From: Akkermansiaceae bacterium
GTDB taxonomy: Bacteria; Verrucomicrobiota; Verrucomicrobiia; Verrucomicrobiales; Akkermansiaceae
Direction: 5' to 3'
NCBI GenBank assembly: GCA_017798145.1
Contig: CP059069.1
Span: forward strand, 434,001 to 498,000
DNA length: 64,000 nt
Shown here: positions 51,375-59,231 of the stretch, in pieces
Numbering within the stretch: position 1 is the first letter of the stretch
How the letters are laid out: every line of letters starts with the position of its first letter
Translations under genes and position numbers: made by a program
The notes under the pieces: model-generated
What the model was told of the DNA's origin: nothing
Seen by the model: only the letters and a program-made list of their open reading frames with translations
The model's database searches: none

Positions 51375-53231
51375 TTATTTCCGTGGCAATGTGGATTCCG
51401 CCTGATCCGGAGCCTCGGCGACGAAGTTCAGGCGGATGTCATCGATGAAGGACGATCCCTGGCCCGTGGAAACGATGCGCAGCGTGGTGGAGCCGCCGGA
51501 AAGGGACAAGTTCCCGCTGGTGTAGGATTGGTAGGAGCCGACGGGCGGCCTCAGATTCATCGCGCCGTCGAAACCCAGGATCTTGCCGTCGAGAAGAACC
51601 TGGAAAGGCGCCGCTCCCCCTCTTCGTCCCGCGGCTTCGAAACTGAGGCTGTAAATGACCCCAGGTTCGAAGCCCTGTATGGTGGTTTCCAGCACTGCTC
51701 CCGCGTTTTGCAGAATGGCTGCCTGTGACCCTTCTGGGGCTGCGGGAGGTCTGAAGTCACTTTGATTTGCGGTGATCCCGGCGCCGGCCATAAACACCCA
51801 TGTCGCCCCGCCAAGGTTCCCGCGACCGGCTCCATGGGCTTGCTTGAATCCATATTTCGGCTGTGCAGGGTTCTCGAAGCCGCCGTCGGAAATGGATGGC
51901 ACGCTGCGGGAGACGCTCACCGAGTCGATGAGCAAGGTGGAGTCTCCGGAGGCGGCTTGGCCGCGGATTTCGATGTTGGCGGTGGGGCCGAAGACGCGGA
52001 GGGGGCTGCTGACGATGCGGCGGAAGGCGTCGGTCTTGGTGATGAGTCCGGGATGCTCATAAAAACTCTCGCCGAGATCGAGGGTAACGGAGGTATGGGT
52101 GGCGGGGCTTGCTCCAGCATTTGTGTAGCCGCGCTCGTTCACGAAATAGGTGACCGAGTAGGTTTTCGTGGGATCGAAGCCGCTGACGGATTGCGCGATG
52201 GCTCCCTTGCCCTGTATGAAGGCGACATTCGCTCCATCATGCGCGGGCCGGGTGAGGAACGGAATGTCGCGCCCTCCCGCCCCCACGGTGCCTCCACTGG
52301 TTCCCCACGCGCTGATCGGGCCGTATCCTGCCCGATTGCGCTGTCCGGCCAAGCTTTCCATGTTCTCGAAGCCCGGATTGCGAATGATCAGCGCGTCAGG
52401 TATGGATGTGGTGAAGCGCGAAGTATCCACCGGAATTTGGACGAGCATTCCGCTGGCATCCAGCCGCCGCGCCTGCCCGGCCTTTAGAATGATCTTATGT
52501 TTCTCGTGATCCTCTGTCACGCAGCTCGCCTCGACCATGCCCTTGGTGACATGAATTTCGTGGTTTTTGCCCCTCAGGGCCACGACACCGAAACGCGTGC
52601 CGAGATCCACGACACGGATCATTTGTGTCTCCACCGCGAATCCAGCGGCATTGGATGGCACTTCGAACCATGCGATGCCATCGGCGAGGGAGATGCGGTC
52701 GTCGGCCAAGACGGTCATGTCGCAGGGTGCCTCGACCACGAAGCGCGCACCGGATTCGAACATCCCTTCCAGGATACCCCTGGACAATCTCAGCCGCGAT
52801 CCCTTGGCGAGAGCCTTGCCCGCCGGCGCCTTATCGCCCACGGCAGCGTGGGTCAGGGTGAAAGCGGAATCCGGTGCGACCTGGAATTTGGCATAGGTTT
52901 CGGGTCGCTCCGGAGCCATTTTCAGCCACAAGGCTATGAACGAGACCAGGAGCACGGCGGCGGCGGCCAGCAGGGAATTCCTGAGGAGAGTCCGGCGCTG
53001 GCGGGCGAGAAGGAGCTCGATCGGGATGATGGGCACACGCCTGATCTCCGCTTTTGATGCCGCCTGTTCCTCAATTACGCTGTGAAGGGTGGCAAGCTGG
53101 TGGAAGAGTTCGCGGCCTTCGCGGCTGCCAAGTAATTCAGCATCGAGCCGGGCAGCCTCCCCTTCCCCGAGCGTTCCGTCCAGCAGCCCGAGGATGCGGA
53201 ATTGGAGATCTTCCTTTTGCTCCGGGCTCAT
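51375..53231 (-). CDS. FecR-domain membrane regulator with carbohydrate-binding-like modules
   Basis: A 618-residue single-pass membrane protein. The cytoplasmic N terminus (residues 1-80, LDGTLGEGEAARLDAELLGS) is an anti-sigma-like domain, followed by a helix (LLAAAAVLLVSFIALWL), a FecR domain (about 150-260, with ETQMIRVVDLGTRFGVVA) and two jellyroll-type modules (about 290-430 and 450-600, each with GFE and a SxTLxIDSVS-type end). It overlaps the sigma factor gene by four bases, so it most likely controls that factor from the membrane. Confidence 0.88.
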   Translation of the reverse strand: MSPEQKEDLQFRILGLLDGTLGEGEAARLDAELLGSREGRELFHQLATLHSVIEEQAASKAEIRRVPIIPIELLLARQRRTLLRNSLLAAAAVLLVSFIALWLKMAPERPETYAKFQVAPDSAFTLTHAAVGDKAPAGKALAKGSRLRLSRGILEGMFESGARFVVEAPCDMTVLADDRISLADGIAWFEVPSNAAGFAVETQMIRVVDLGTRFGVVALRGKNHEIHVTKGMVEASCVTEDHEKHKIILKAGQARRLDASGMLVQIPVDTSRFTTSIPDALIIRNPGFENMESLAGQRNRAGYGPISAWGTSGGTVGAGGRDIPFLTRPAHDGANVAFIQGKGAIAQSVSGFDPTKTYSVTYFVNERGYTNAGASPATHTSVTLDLGESFYEHPGLITKTDAFRRIVSSPLRVFGPTANIEIRGQAASGDSTLLIDSVSVSRSVPSISDGGFENPAQPKYGFKQAHGAGRGNLGGATWVFMAGAGITANQSDFRPPAAPEGSQAAILQNAGAVLETTIQGFEPGVIYSLSFEAAGRRGGAAPFQVLLDGKILGFDGAMNLRPPVGSYQSYTSGNLSLSGGSTTLRIVSTGQGSSFIDDIRLNFVAEAPDQAESTLPRK

Positions 53232-53791
53232 GCGGGGTGCCCTCCCATGGTTTTTTCAATGCATTCCCTAAGGGCAATCCGAGTGCGCATGAGAGCCACG
53301 CGGAGTGCCGAGGCCTTCCTGCCGGTCTGCTCCGCGTAATCCTCGATCGAACGACCCCGTTGGTAGCGGTATTCGATCAGCTCTCGCTGGGTTTCGGTGA
53401 GCTTGGATTTGCATTTGTCCAGGGCGTCCAGGTATTCGTCGTGGCTGCCTTCGTCGGGCACTTCCGCAGCAAGCATGTCGAGCAGTTCCTCGGAAATCAG
53501 GATGCGACCGTAACGTTTCGTGCGGCTCCGCTGGTGCAGCACCTCCAGGCGCGCGATCGTGAACGCCCAGGCGAGGAAATTGGAGCCCGTGCGGTAGCGC
53601 GCGCGGCTCTTCCAAAGCACGAGATTGGTTTCCTGAACCACATCCGTCACATCCGGGCTGCCGGGCATAAGAGTCACGACAAAGGCCCGGATCCTCCCTT
53701 GGCTCGCTGTCAGCTGACTGACGAACTCCTGCAACTGCAGCCCATCCCCCGCGTTGTCCACGGTGTTTTGGGAAGGTGCAGGCTCACTCAT
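53228..53791 (-). CDS. RNA polymerase sigma factor, Rhodopirellula/Verrucomicrobium ECF type
   Basis: A 187-residue ECF sigma factor. Region 2 at residues 20-95 (PGSPDVTDVVQETNLVLWKS and FLAWAFTIARLEVL), region 4 at 120-180 (LTETQRELIEYRYQRGRSIE then DYAEQTGRKASALRVALMRTR), which binds the -35 element. ATG 53791 (MSEPAPS) is chosen over long upstream frames that lie antisense to other sequence. Coupled through ATGA to the FecR-type regulator. The targets probably include cell-surface genes, possibly the PEP-CTERM genes downstream. Confidence 0.93.
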   Translation of the reverse strand: MSEPAPSQNTVDNAGDGLQLQEFVSQLTASQGRIRAFVVTLMPGSPDVTDVVQETNLVLWKSRARYRTGSNFLAWAFTIARLEVLHQRSRTKRYGRILISEELLDMLAAEVPDEGSHDEYLDALDKCKSKLTETQRELIEYRYQRGRSIEDYAEQTGRKASALRVALMRTRIALRECIEKTMGGHPA

Positions 53792-53937
53792 CGTCCTAGC
53801 AAAGCCCAAGAATGCGGGAAACGTTACAAAAATATCGGGTTTAGTGCGGGGATGCCCGTAACATGGCGGATGAACAAGTCCGGCGACGCGGCGAAACGCA
53901 AGGAACTCGGCCTCAGCCCCGTGGCGGATCGGGGAGG

Positions 53938-54444
53938 CTATTCGGCGCTTTCCACAGGCGGCGCATCGAGCACCTCGATCTCGGTGTAGTGGGTCACGAA
54001 GGATTGCAACGGAGTGCAGGCATCGATATCGCCGCCCCACAGACCGACATCCTTAGCCCTTAGCTCGAACTCGATACCAAAGCTTTGCGCAGGCGCGAGC
54101 GACTGGGAAAACTCATGCGTCAGTATCCCGAAAACCTTGCTGGTCGATCTCGGTTTCGGAGTCACCGATACGATCTCAAACCCATCCAGCAACTCATCGT
54201 AAACATCAAGGTCGGCGAGTTTCATGGCCGATGACCCGTCGTTTTTCACCGAAACCTTGAGCTTGAAAACCTCGCCCACCAGCACGCTATCCGGATGATC
54301 CACCGTCAGCCCGAACTTCGGCGACTCGCTGCTCACCAGCCAGTATCCGACCGCACCGATGCCGAGCCAAACCATGGATGTGACCGCCATCGTGATGATC
54401 GCAGTGAGGAGGATGGTCCTGTTGCGGTGGCGTGCTGTGTCCAT
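53938..54444 (-). CDS. Single-pass membrane protein with CARDB-like domain
   Basis: A 168-residue protein. One N-terminal helix (TILLTAIITMAVTSMVWLGI) is followed by an Ig-like beta domain (VDHPDSVLVGEVFKLKVSVK then NDGSSAMKLADLDVYDE), of the CARDB/DUF11 sort, ending in FGIEFELRAKDVGLW and an acidic tail. Faces the periplasm. No function is assigned. Confidence 0.7.
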   Translation of the reverse strand: MDTARHRNRTILLTAIITMAVTSMVWLGIGAVGYWLVSSESPKFGLTVDHPDSVLVGEVFKLKVSVKNDGSSAMKLADLDVYDELLDGFEIVSVTPKPRSTSKVFGILTHEFSQSLAPAQSFGIEFELRAKDVGLWGGDIDACTPLQSFVTHYTEIEVLDAPPVESAE

Positions 54445-54896
54445 GACGGAATCTGCACCATTTCATGCCTTCATGGCAATGCCCGTTGCGCCTCGGTGAA
54501 TCGAACCAACCGATCAGGTCCGGCAAGTCGATGTCCGGCCAATGCAGCCAGGAAAGGCCGATGTCGGGTCGCCCACCCCCAGAGCCGCGTGTATCGCGGT
54601 GAAATCCTGCTGCGATGGGAAAATGCAATATGCCCAGCAGACCAAGTCGATGTGATACCCCCCTGTCCTGCGAGTAGGATTCCCGTTTCCCGTGCCGCGC
54701 CAAGAGTTCCTCGCCAGCGGCGCAAACCATCGCCATCCCGTCTTGGGGTTTTGTGGAAAATCGGTAGGGATGCTCCGGAAAGCTACGCTTGCTTCCAACC
54801 ACCCTGTTGACGCTCAGCAACCGAAATCCCGGCAAGCACCGCGAAGCCAACCACAGGTGATCGAGCCGCGGCGTGGGTCGTTTCACCAAAAGGAAT
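54445..54896. other. Region without a confident gene
   Basis: On the minus strand two overlapping frames have partly protein-like sequence; the more convincing one covers about 54514-54798 (SIPTDFPQNPKTGWRWFAPL and GGYHIDLVCWAYCIFPSQQD). No start with a ribosome site and no family is recognised. It may be a remnant gene. Confidence 0.35.
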
Positions 54897-55868
54897 TTAC
54901 CGCCTGTTTGATTGCCAGATATCGCCTTCGGCCAGCGCGGATTTCACGCCCTCGCCCTTGAGCCATTCCATTGCCGCCTTGTCGCCTTTCAGGTGAGCGT
55001 CCCAGAACGCGGTCGTGAGGGCGAGGATGGCCTTGTGGTAACGGCTGTCCTTTTGGACACCCTTGCGCTGGCCGAAGTCCATGTGCGTCGCGCCATCGAA
55101 GACAAGCTGCCACGCCGGTGCCTTGGCGAGATTGGGGAAAACCTCCAACCTGTCCTCCGGCGTGCCCCCACCGATCGGGCTGTCGTCCCTGGTTCCGGTC
55201 AGTAGCAGGCACGGCAACGTGATCGAGCCGAAGGCTTTTCCCGGATCACCCAGCCTTGGCTTGCTCGGGCTCATCATCACCGCCGCACCGATGCGTTTCT
55301 CCAGATAGGAAATCCGACCGCCGGCGAAGGTCTGCCCGGCCATCGCCTGGGTTGTTACCGCGCCGAAGGAATGCCCGGACATGCCGATGCGCCCCAGATC
55401 CATGCGCCCCTTCAGTGCATGGCCCTTCTGATTTCCCAAGGACTCCAGCGCATCGATCACGGCGGGGATATCCGCCACCCGATCCGCAAAGGCCTCCGCG
55501 GAGGCAGCCGCCTTCATTGCCGCCATCCGGTTCATCGGCCGCTCGCCCTTCCACACGCTTTCATCGCTGCCGGGATGCTGGACGAAAACCACCACGTATC
55601 CCCGCTTCGCCCAATGGTTCCCCAGGTAGGGATTGTTATCGCGGGAGCCGCCGAGGCCGTGGGAGAAAATCACAAGCGGAGCCGCAGCACCGTTTTCCGG
55701 AAGATAGGCGCGGATCGGAATCACGCGGTCGCGGGACTTGTCAGTCACATCGAAGGCAAGGGATTTCACTTCCTCATCCCCGACGGAGAGCGGATCGTAT
55801 GAGCTTGGCTTCGCATTCGCGGAGGCAACAAGGACTGCTGCGGCGAGCAGGGTGAGAGAACGGATCAT
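54897..55868 (-). CDS. Secreted alpha/beta hydrolase, PAF-acetylhydrolase/dienelactone hydrolase-like
   Basis: A 323-residue exported hydrolase: signal peptide (SLTLLAAAVLVASANA), oxyanion segment FSHGLGGSRDNN, nucleophile elbow GMSGHSFGA, an Asp in LLTGTRDDSPIGG, and the late histidine in DGATHMDFG. The order fits chlorophyllase/dienelactone-type serine hydrolases. Acts outside the cytoplasm on an ester or lactone; substrate unknown. ATG 55868 (MIRSLTLL) is chosen to give the signal peptide. Divergent from the alcohol dehydrogenase gene, 80 bases away. Confidence 0.88.
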   Translation of the reverse strand: MIRSLTLLAAAVLVASANAKPSSYDPLSVGDEEVKSLAFDVTDKSRDRVIPIRAYLPENGAAAPLVIFSHGLGGSRDNNPYLGNHWAKRGYVVVFVQHPGSDESVWKGERPMNRMAAMKAAASAEAFADRVADIPAVIDALESLGNQKGHALKGRMDLGRIGMSGHSFGAVTTQAMAGQTFAGGRISYLEKRIGAAVMMSPSKPRLGDPGKAFGSITLPCLLLTGTRDDSPIGGGTPEDRLEVFPNLAKAPAWQLVFDGATHMDFGQRKGVQKDSRYHKAILALTTAFWDAHLKGDKAAMEWLKGEGVKSALAEGDIWQSNRR

Positions 55869-55948
55869 CCGGGCGTAACACCGGAAATCCGCATGTGTTG
55901 CGGAAAAGCAGGTTGCGGACATTCCTTTCCTCCCCATGTTGCCATCCC

Positions 55949-56959
55949 ATGAGCGAAACATTCCACGGATGGGCGGCGAAGGCCGCGGGGGCGGAACTTG
56001 AGGAATTTGATTTCGATCCCGGCGAGATGCGCCCGGAGCAGGTGCAGGTGAAGGTCGAGTCCTGCGGCATTTGCCACTCGGATCTCTCGATGATCGACAA
56101 CGAGTGGGGCATGTCGGAATACCCGCTCGTCGCCGGCCATGAGGTCATCGGCACCATCGAGAAAATCGGAGATCAGGCCAAAGGACTGGCCGTGGGCGAC
56201 AGGGTCGGGCTCGGATGGTTCGCCGGAAGCTGCCTGTCCTGCCAGCCCTGCCTTTCCGGCAGGCAACAGCTTTGTTCCGGAGCGCAGGGCATGATCGTCG
56301 GCCGCCATGGCGGCTTCGCCGACAAGGTGCGGGCAAACTGGGAATGGGCGGTGAAACTCCCCGGGGCGCTTGATCCGGAAAGTTCCGGCCCGCTGTTTTG
56401 CGGGGGCATCACGGTGTTCGCTCCCATCGCGGATCTCGGCATCAGACCTACGGATAAGGTCGGTGTCATCGGGATAGGCGGGCTGGGGCACCTCGCGCTG
56501 CAGTTTCTGAACGCATGGGGCTGCGAGGTCACTGCATTCACATCCAGCAAATCCAAGATGGCCGAGGCGAAAGCGCTAGGTGCCCACAAGACCGTCAGCA
56601 GCACCGATAGCGGGGAGCTCAAAGCCATCGCCGGAACCCTCGATTTCATCCTCGTCACCGCGAACGTTCCCCTCGACTGGGATTCGTTCATCGGTGCTCT
56701 CGCCCCGGATGGGAGGCTGCATTTTGTCGGTGCCGTCCTTGAGCCGGTGCCGGTCGCCGCGTTCTCGCTCATAGGCGGCAGGAAATCCATCTCCGGCTCC
56801 CCGCTCGGATCCCCTTCCACAGTCGCCACGATGCTGGAATTTTGCGCCCGCCACAAGATCGCACCTGTCACCGAGACCTTCGCGATGGACGACATCAACG
56901 CCGCCCTCGATCACCTCCGCGCGGGCAAGGCTCGTCACAGGATCGTATTGAAACGGTAG
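55949..56959 (+). CDS. Zinc-dependent alcohol dehydrogenase (AdhA/YahK type)
   Basis: A 336-residue MDR-family dehydrogenase. Catalytic zinc ligands in CGICHSDLSM and GHEVIG; structural zinc in CLSCQPCLSGRQQLC; nucleotide fold GIGGLGHLALQ with the following TSSKSKMAEAK, where Ser replaces an acidic residue and suggests NADPH. This subgroup reduces a broad range of aldehydes to alcohols. ATG 55949 (MSETFHG). The 24-base gap to cutC suggests co-transcription. Confidence 0.93.
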   Translation: MSETFHGWAAKAAGAELEEFDFDPGEMRPEQVQVKVESCGICHSDLSMIDNEWGMSEYPLVAGHEVIGTIEKIGDQAKGLAVGDRVGLGWFAGSCLSCQPCLSGRQQLCSGAQGMIVGRHGGFADKVRANWEWAVKLPGALDPESSGPLFCGGITVFAPIADLGIRPTDKVGVIGIGGLGHLALQFLNAWGCEVTAFTSSKSKMAEAKALGAHKTVSSTDSGELKAIAGTLDFILVTANVPLDWDSFIGALAPDGRLHFVGAVLEPVPVAAFSLIGGRKSISGSPLGSPSTVATMLEFCARHKIAPVTETFAMDDINAALDHLRAGKARHRIVLKR

Positions 56960-56983
56960 CCATCCCCGCATAGGGTTCCGGGC

Positions 56984-57745
56984 GTGCTGGAAATTTGCAT
57001 AGACGGAATCGAGTCAGCCCACGCTGCGGAGCAGGGAGGTGCTGACCGGGTGGAACTCTGCGCAAATCTCCCCGAGGGAGGCACCACACCGAGCGCAGGG
57101 ATGATACGGGCGGTGCGAAATGTTTTCCCCGGCGGCCTGATGGTCATCATCCGCCCGCGCGGCTATGATTTCCTCTACTCTGCGGATGAGATGAGAGCCA
57201 TGCTCCATGACATCCACATCGCCCGCCTGGAAGGCGCGGATGGCATCGTTCTCGGCTGCCTGATGGCGGACGGACGGGTCGATGTGGAGCGCTGCCGGGA
57301 ACTCATCGCCGCCGCCGGAGGCATGGACATCACATTTCACCGCGCATTCGACATGTCGCGGGATCTCGAGGAGGCGCTGGAGGATATCATCGGTCTGGGC
57401 ATCCGGCGCATCCTCACCTCCGGTGGGATGGCGGATGTTCCCCAGGGTGTTCCGCGCATCGCCCAGCTCATGGCGAAAGCCGCAGGTCGCATCTCACTCA
57501 TGCCCGGCGGCGGGGTGACGGAGGAAAACATTCCGGAAATCATAAAAGCGACGGGTGTCCGAGAAATCCACCTCAGTGCCCGCCATGGGGTGCGCAGCGG
57601 GATGACCCATTTCAACCATGGCTGTCACATGGGCTCTTTTTCCATGGCCAACGAATACGAATGGCGCGAGGCAAGCGCGGAAAAGATCCGGCTGGCGAAG
57701 CAAGGGCTCACGCAAGCGCTCGCGTACGCTTCCTCTGCGCCATGA
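56984..57745 (+). CDS. cutC: Copper homeostasis protein CutC
   Basis: A 253-residue TIM-barrel protein of the CutC family: ADRVELCANLPEGGTTPSAG near the N terminus, VIIRPRGYDFLYS, FHRAFDMSRDLEEAL and ILTSGG ... ISLMPGGGV at the phosphate-like loop. Its link to copper tolerance in E. coli is debated. The start is GTG at 56984. Follows the alcohol dehydrogenase closely and is convergent with TMEM43, overlapping its end by 38 bases. Confidence 0.95.
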   Translation: MLEICIDGIESAHAAEQGGADRVELCANLPEGGTTPSAGMIRAVRNVFPGGLMVIIRPRGYDFLYSADEMRAMLHDIHIARLEGADGIVLGCLMADGRVDVERCRELIAAAGGMDITFHRAFDMSRDLEEALEDIIGLGIRRILTSGGMADVPQGVPRIAQLMAKAAGRISLMPGGGVTEENIPEIIKATGVREIHLSARHGVRSGMTHFNHGCHMGSFSMANEYEWREASAEKIRLAKQGLTQALAYASSAP

Positions 57746-58874
57746 GCTTCATCACCAGGAAAACAAAGCCCGCCACCGCCACCAGCGCCAGCGGGATCCC
57801 GAGAAGCGGGCGGTAGAAAATCCATGCCACCGAGATCACGGCAAAGGAAATCGCCACGGTCAGCAGCAGCGCAATCAGGCCGGTGCCCGCCCCGACGATA
57901 TCCCCCGCGATAGGCAATACATCCGCCAGCACCGAGAGAGGGCGGAAGAGCATCGCGAAACCCATGAACATCAGAAACGCACCGACTCCGCGCAAGATCC
58001 AGGTAAGCACATTGTTGTTCTTCTGCGCTGTGGCGAACATCGAATCGGCCCCCTGTTTGCCGACCTCGAGGATCTCGATGGTGCCGCCCGCCTTTGCCGC
58101 GTAAGGCTCCAGCCCTTCACCGGCCTGCGCAGCGATCACGCTCACATCGCCGGGCAGCACTGCCTCGTGGCTCACGCGAAGGTCTCCGACCTCGGGCGAG
58201 TCGGGCTTCTGACCCAGGTAGAACCCACCGTTCTCGCGTTGCACCTTTTTTCCGGAGATCTCCTCCGGCAGTTCCACCGCCGGATCCCCGCTCACCGCCG
58301 AATAATTCCCCATCTGAGCCACCAAGCCCGATGAGAGAGTGAAGCCGCCGACCGTGACCGGCTCTGCCGTCCAAGTCATGTCATCAAGCACAGGACGGGG
58401 GTTCTCGTGGCCTTGTGGGTGCTTGAAGCGCGACGAGTCGATCGGCTTGTCGCCCCACTTCTTCGAATAAGCATAGGTAGTGACGGTCTCCTCGCCGCCG
58501 CCGAGCTTTTTCTTCGTATCTGTCTGACTGGTCTCCTCCCATTGGTAGAATTCCACCTCGCGGCGCAGCTTCAATGACTGCGCCGAAACCCCGAAATCCG
58601 CATCCTCAAGCACGCCCTCCGCCTGCGCCTTGCCGGTGAGATGGATCAGCTTCCCGTTGTTGGCCGGATTTGTTTTTTCCGCCGGCACTGTCACCACGGA
58701 TTTCGCACCCTCATCGAGCGTCTTGCGGGTCTTAACCGCACGACCTTCGTTGAAGAACAGCACCGGGACGGAGACAACGATCAGAACCAGTCCGAACAGG
58801 ACGCCCTTGATGGAATCGCCGATGCGGCCGAGCCAGCCGGTGCTTGAGGTCGAGGAAAAATGATCTTCGGACAT
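57708..58874 (-). CDS. TMEM43 family membrane protein
   Basis: A 388-residue protein with one N-terminal helix (GVLFGLVLIVVSVPVLFFNE), a long extracytoplasmic domain and three to four C-terminal helices (VGAFLMFMGFAMLF; LIALLLTVAISFAVISVAWI; ALVAVAGFVFLVM). FNEGRAVKTRKTLDEGAKSV is the family hallmark; related eukaryotic TMEM43 is an inner nuclear membrane protein. Bacterial function is unknown. Its 3' end overlaps cutC on the other strand. Confidence 0.92.
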   Translation of the reverse strand: MSEDHFSSTSSTGWLGRIGDSIKGVLFGLVLIVVSVPVLFFNEGRAVKTRKTLDEGAKSVVTVPAEKTNPANNGKLIHLTGKAQAEGVLEDADFGVSAQSLKLRREVEFYQWEETSQTDTKKKLGGGEETVTTYAYSKKWGDKPIDSSRFKHPQGHENPRPVLDDMTWTAEPVTVGGFTLSSGLVAQMGNYSAVSGDPAVELPEEISGKKVQRENGGFYLGQKPDSPEVGDLRVSHEAVLPGDVSVIAAQAGEGLEPYAAKAGGTIEILEVGKQGADSMFATAQKNNNVLTWILRGVGAFLMFMGFAMLFRPLSVLADVLPIAGDIVGAGTGLIALLLTVAISFAVISVAWIFYRPLLGIPLALVAVAGFVFLVMKLMAQRKRTRALA

Positions 58875-58909
58875 GTAACTAATGTGCAGTGAGGATCATC
58901 GCCCAGGCA

Positions 58910-58915
58910 ATTATA
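58910..58915 (-). promoter_or_regulatory. Possible -10 element of the TMEM43 gene
   Basis: A perfect TATAAT on the minus strand, 35 bases before the start. No good -35 hexamer at the right distance. The rest of the 357-base divergent region (58875-59231) shows nothing further. Confidence 0.4.
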
Positions 58916-59231
58916 AATCCGGGCTGCTTTTCCAATCACTCCGCAAGTTACGCCGCAGGGTGGCAACCCGTCCACAGAGGCGCAAAGGAGGGCATGTTTT
59001 TGGCAATCATCAATCATTAGGGGTTCAAGTTGTTCAAGTCGCCCCACCACTTTGCCTCCTGCTTGACACTCGCCATCGAAAGACCTCAGGCATGTTTCCC
59101 GGCACTCGCGATGCAGGCAAGATCCCATGGACGGCGAAAATATGGTTGGCGGTTCGTCTACGGAAAGCCTAACTCGGAAAAAGCCGCACAGACATCCATT
59201 GCCTCAAAAAGGCGATCTCCATTCCCACGTC

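Noticed and set aside
54287-54889. A 200-codon minus-strand gene
   Set aside because: Its second half is antisense-like in composition and overlaps the 168-residue membrane protein gene in another frame; no recognisable domain.
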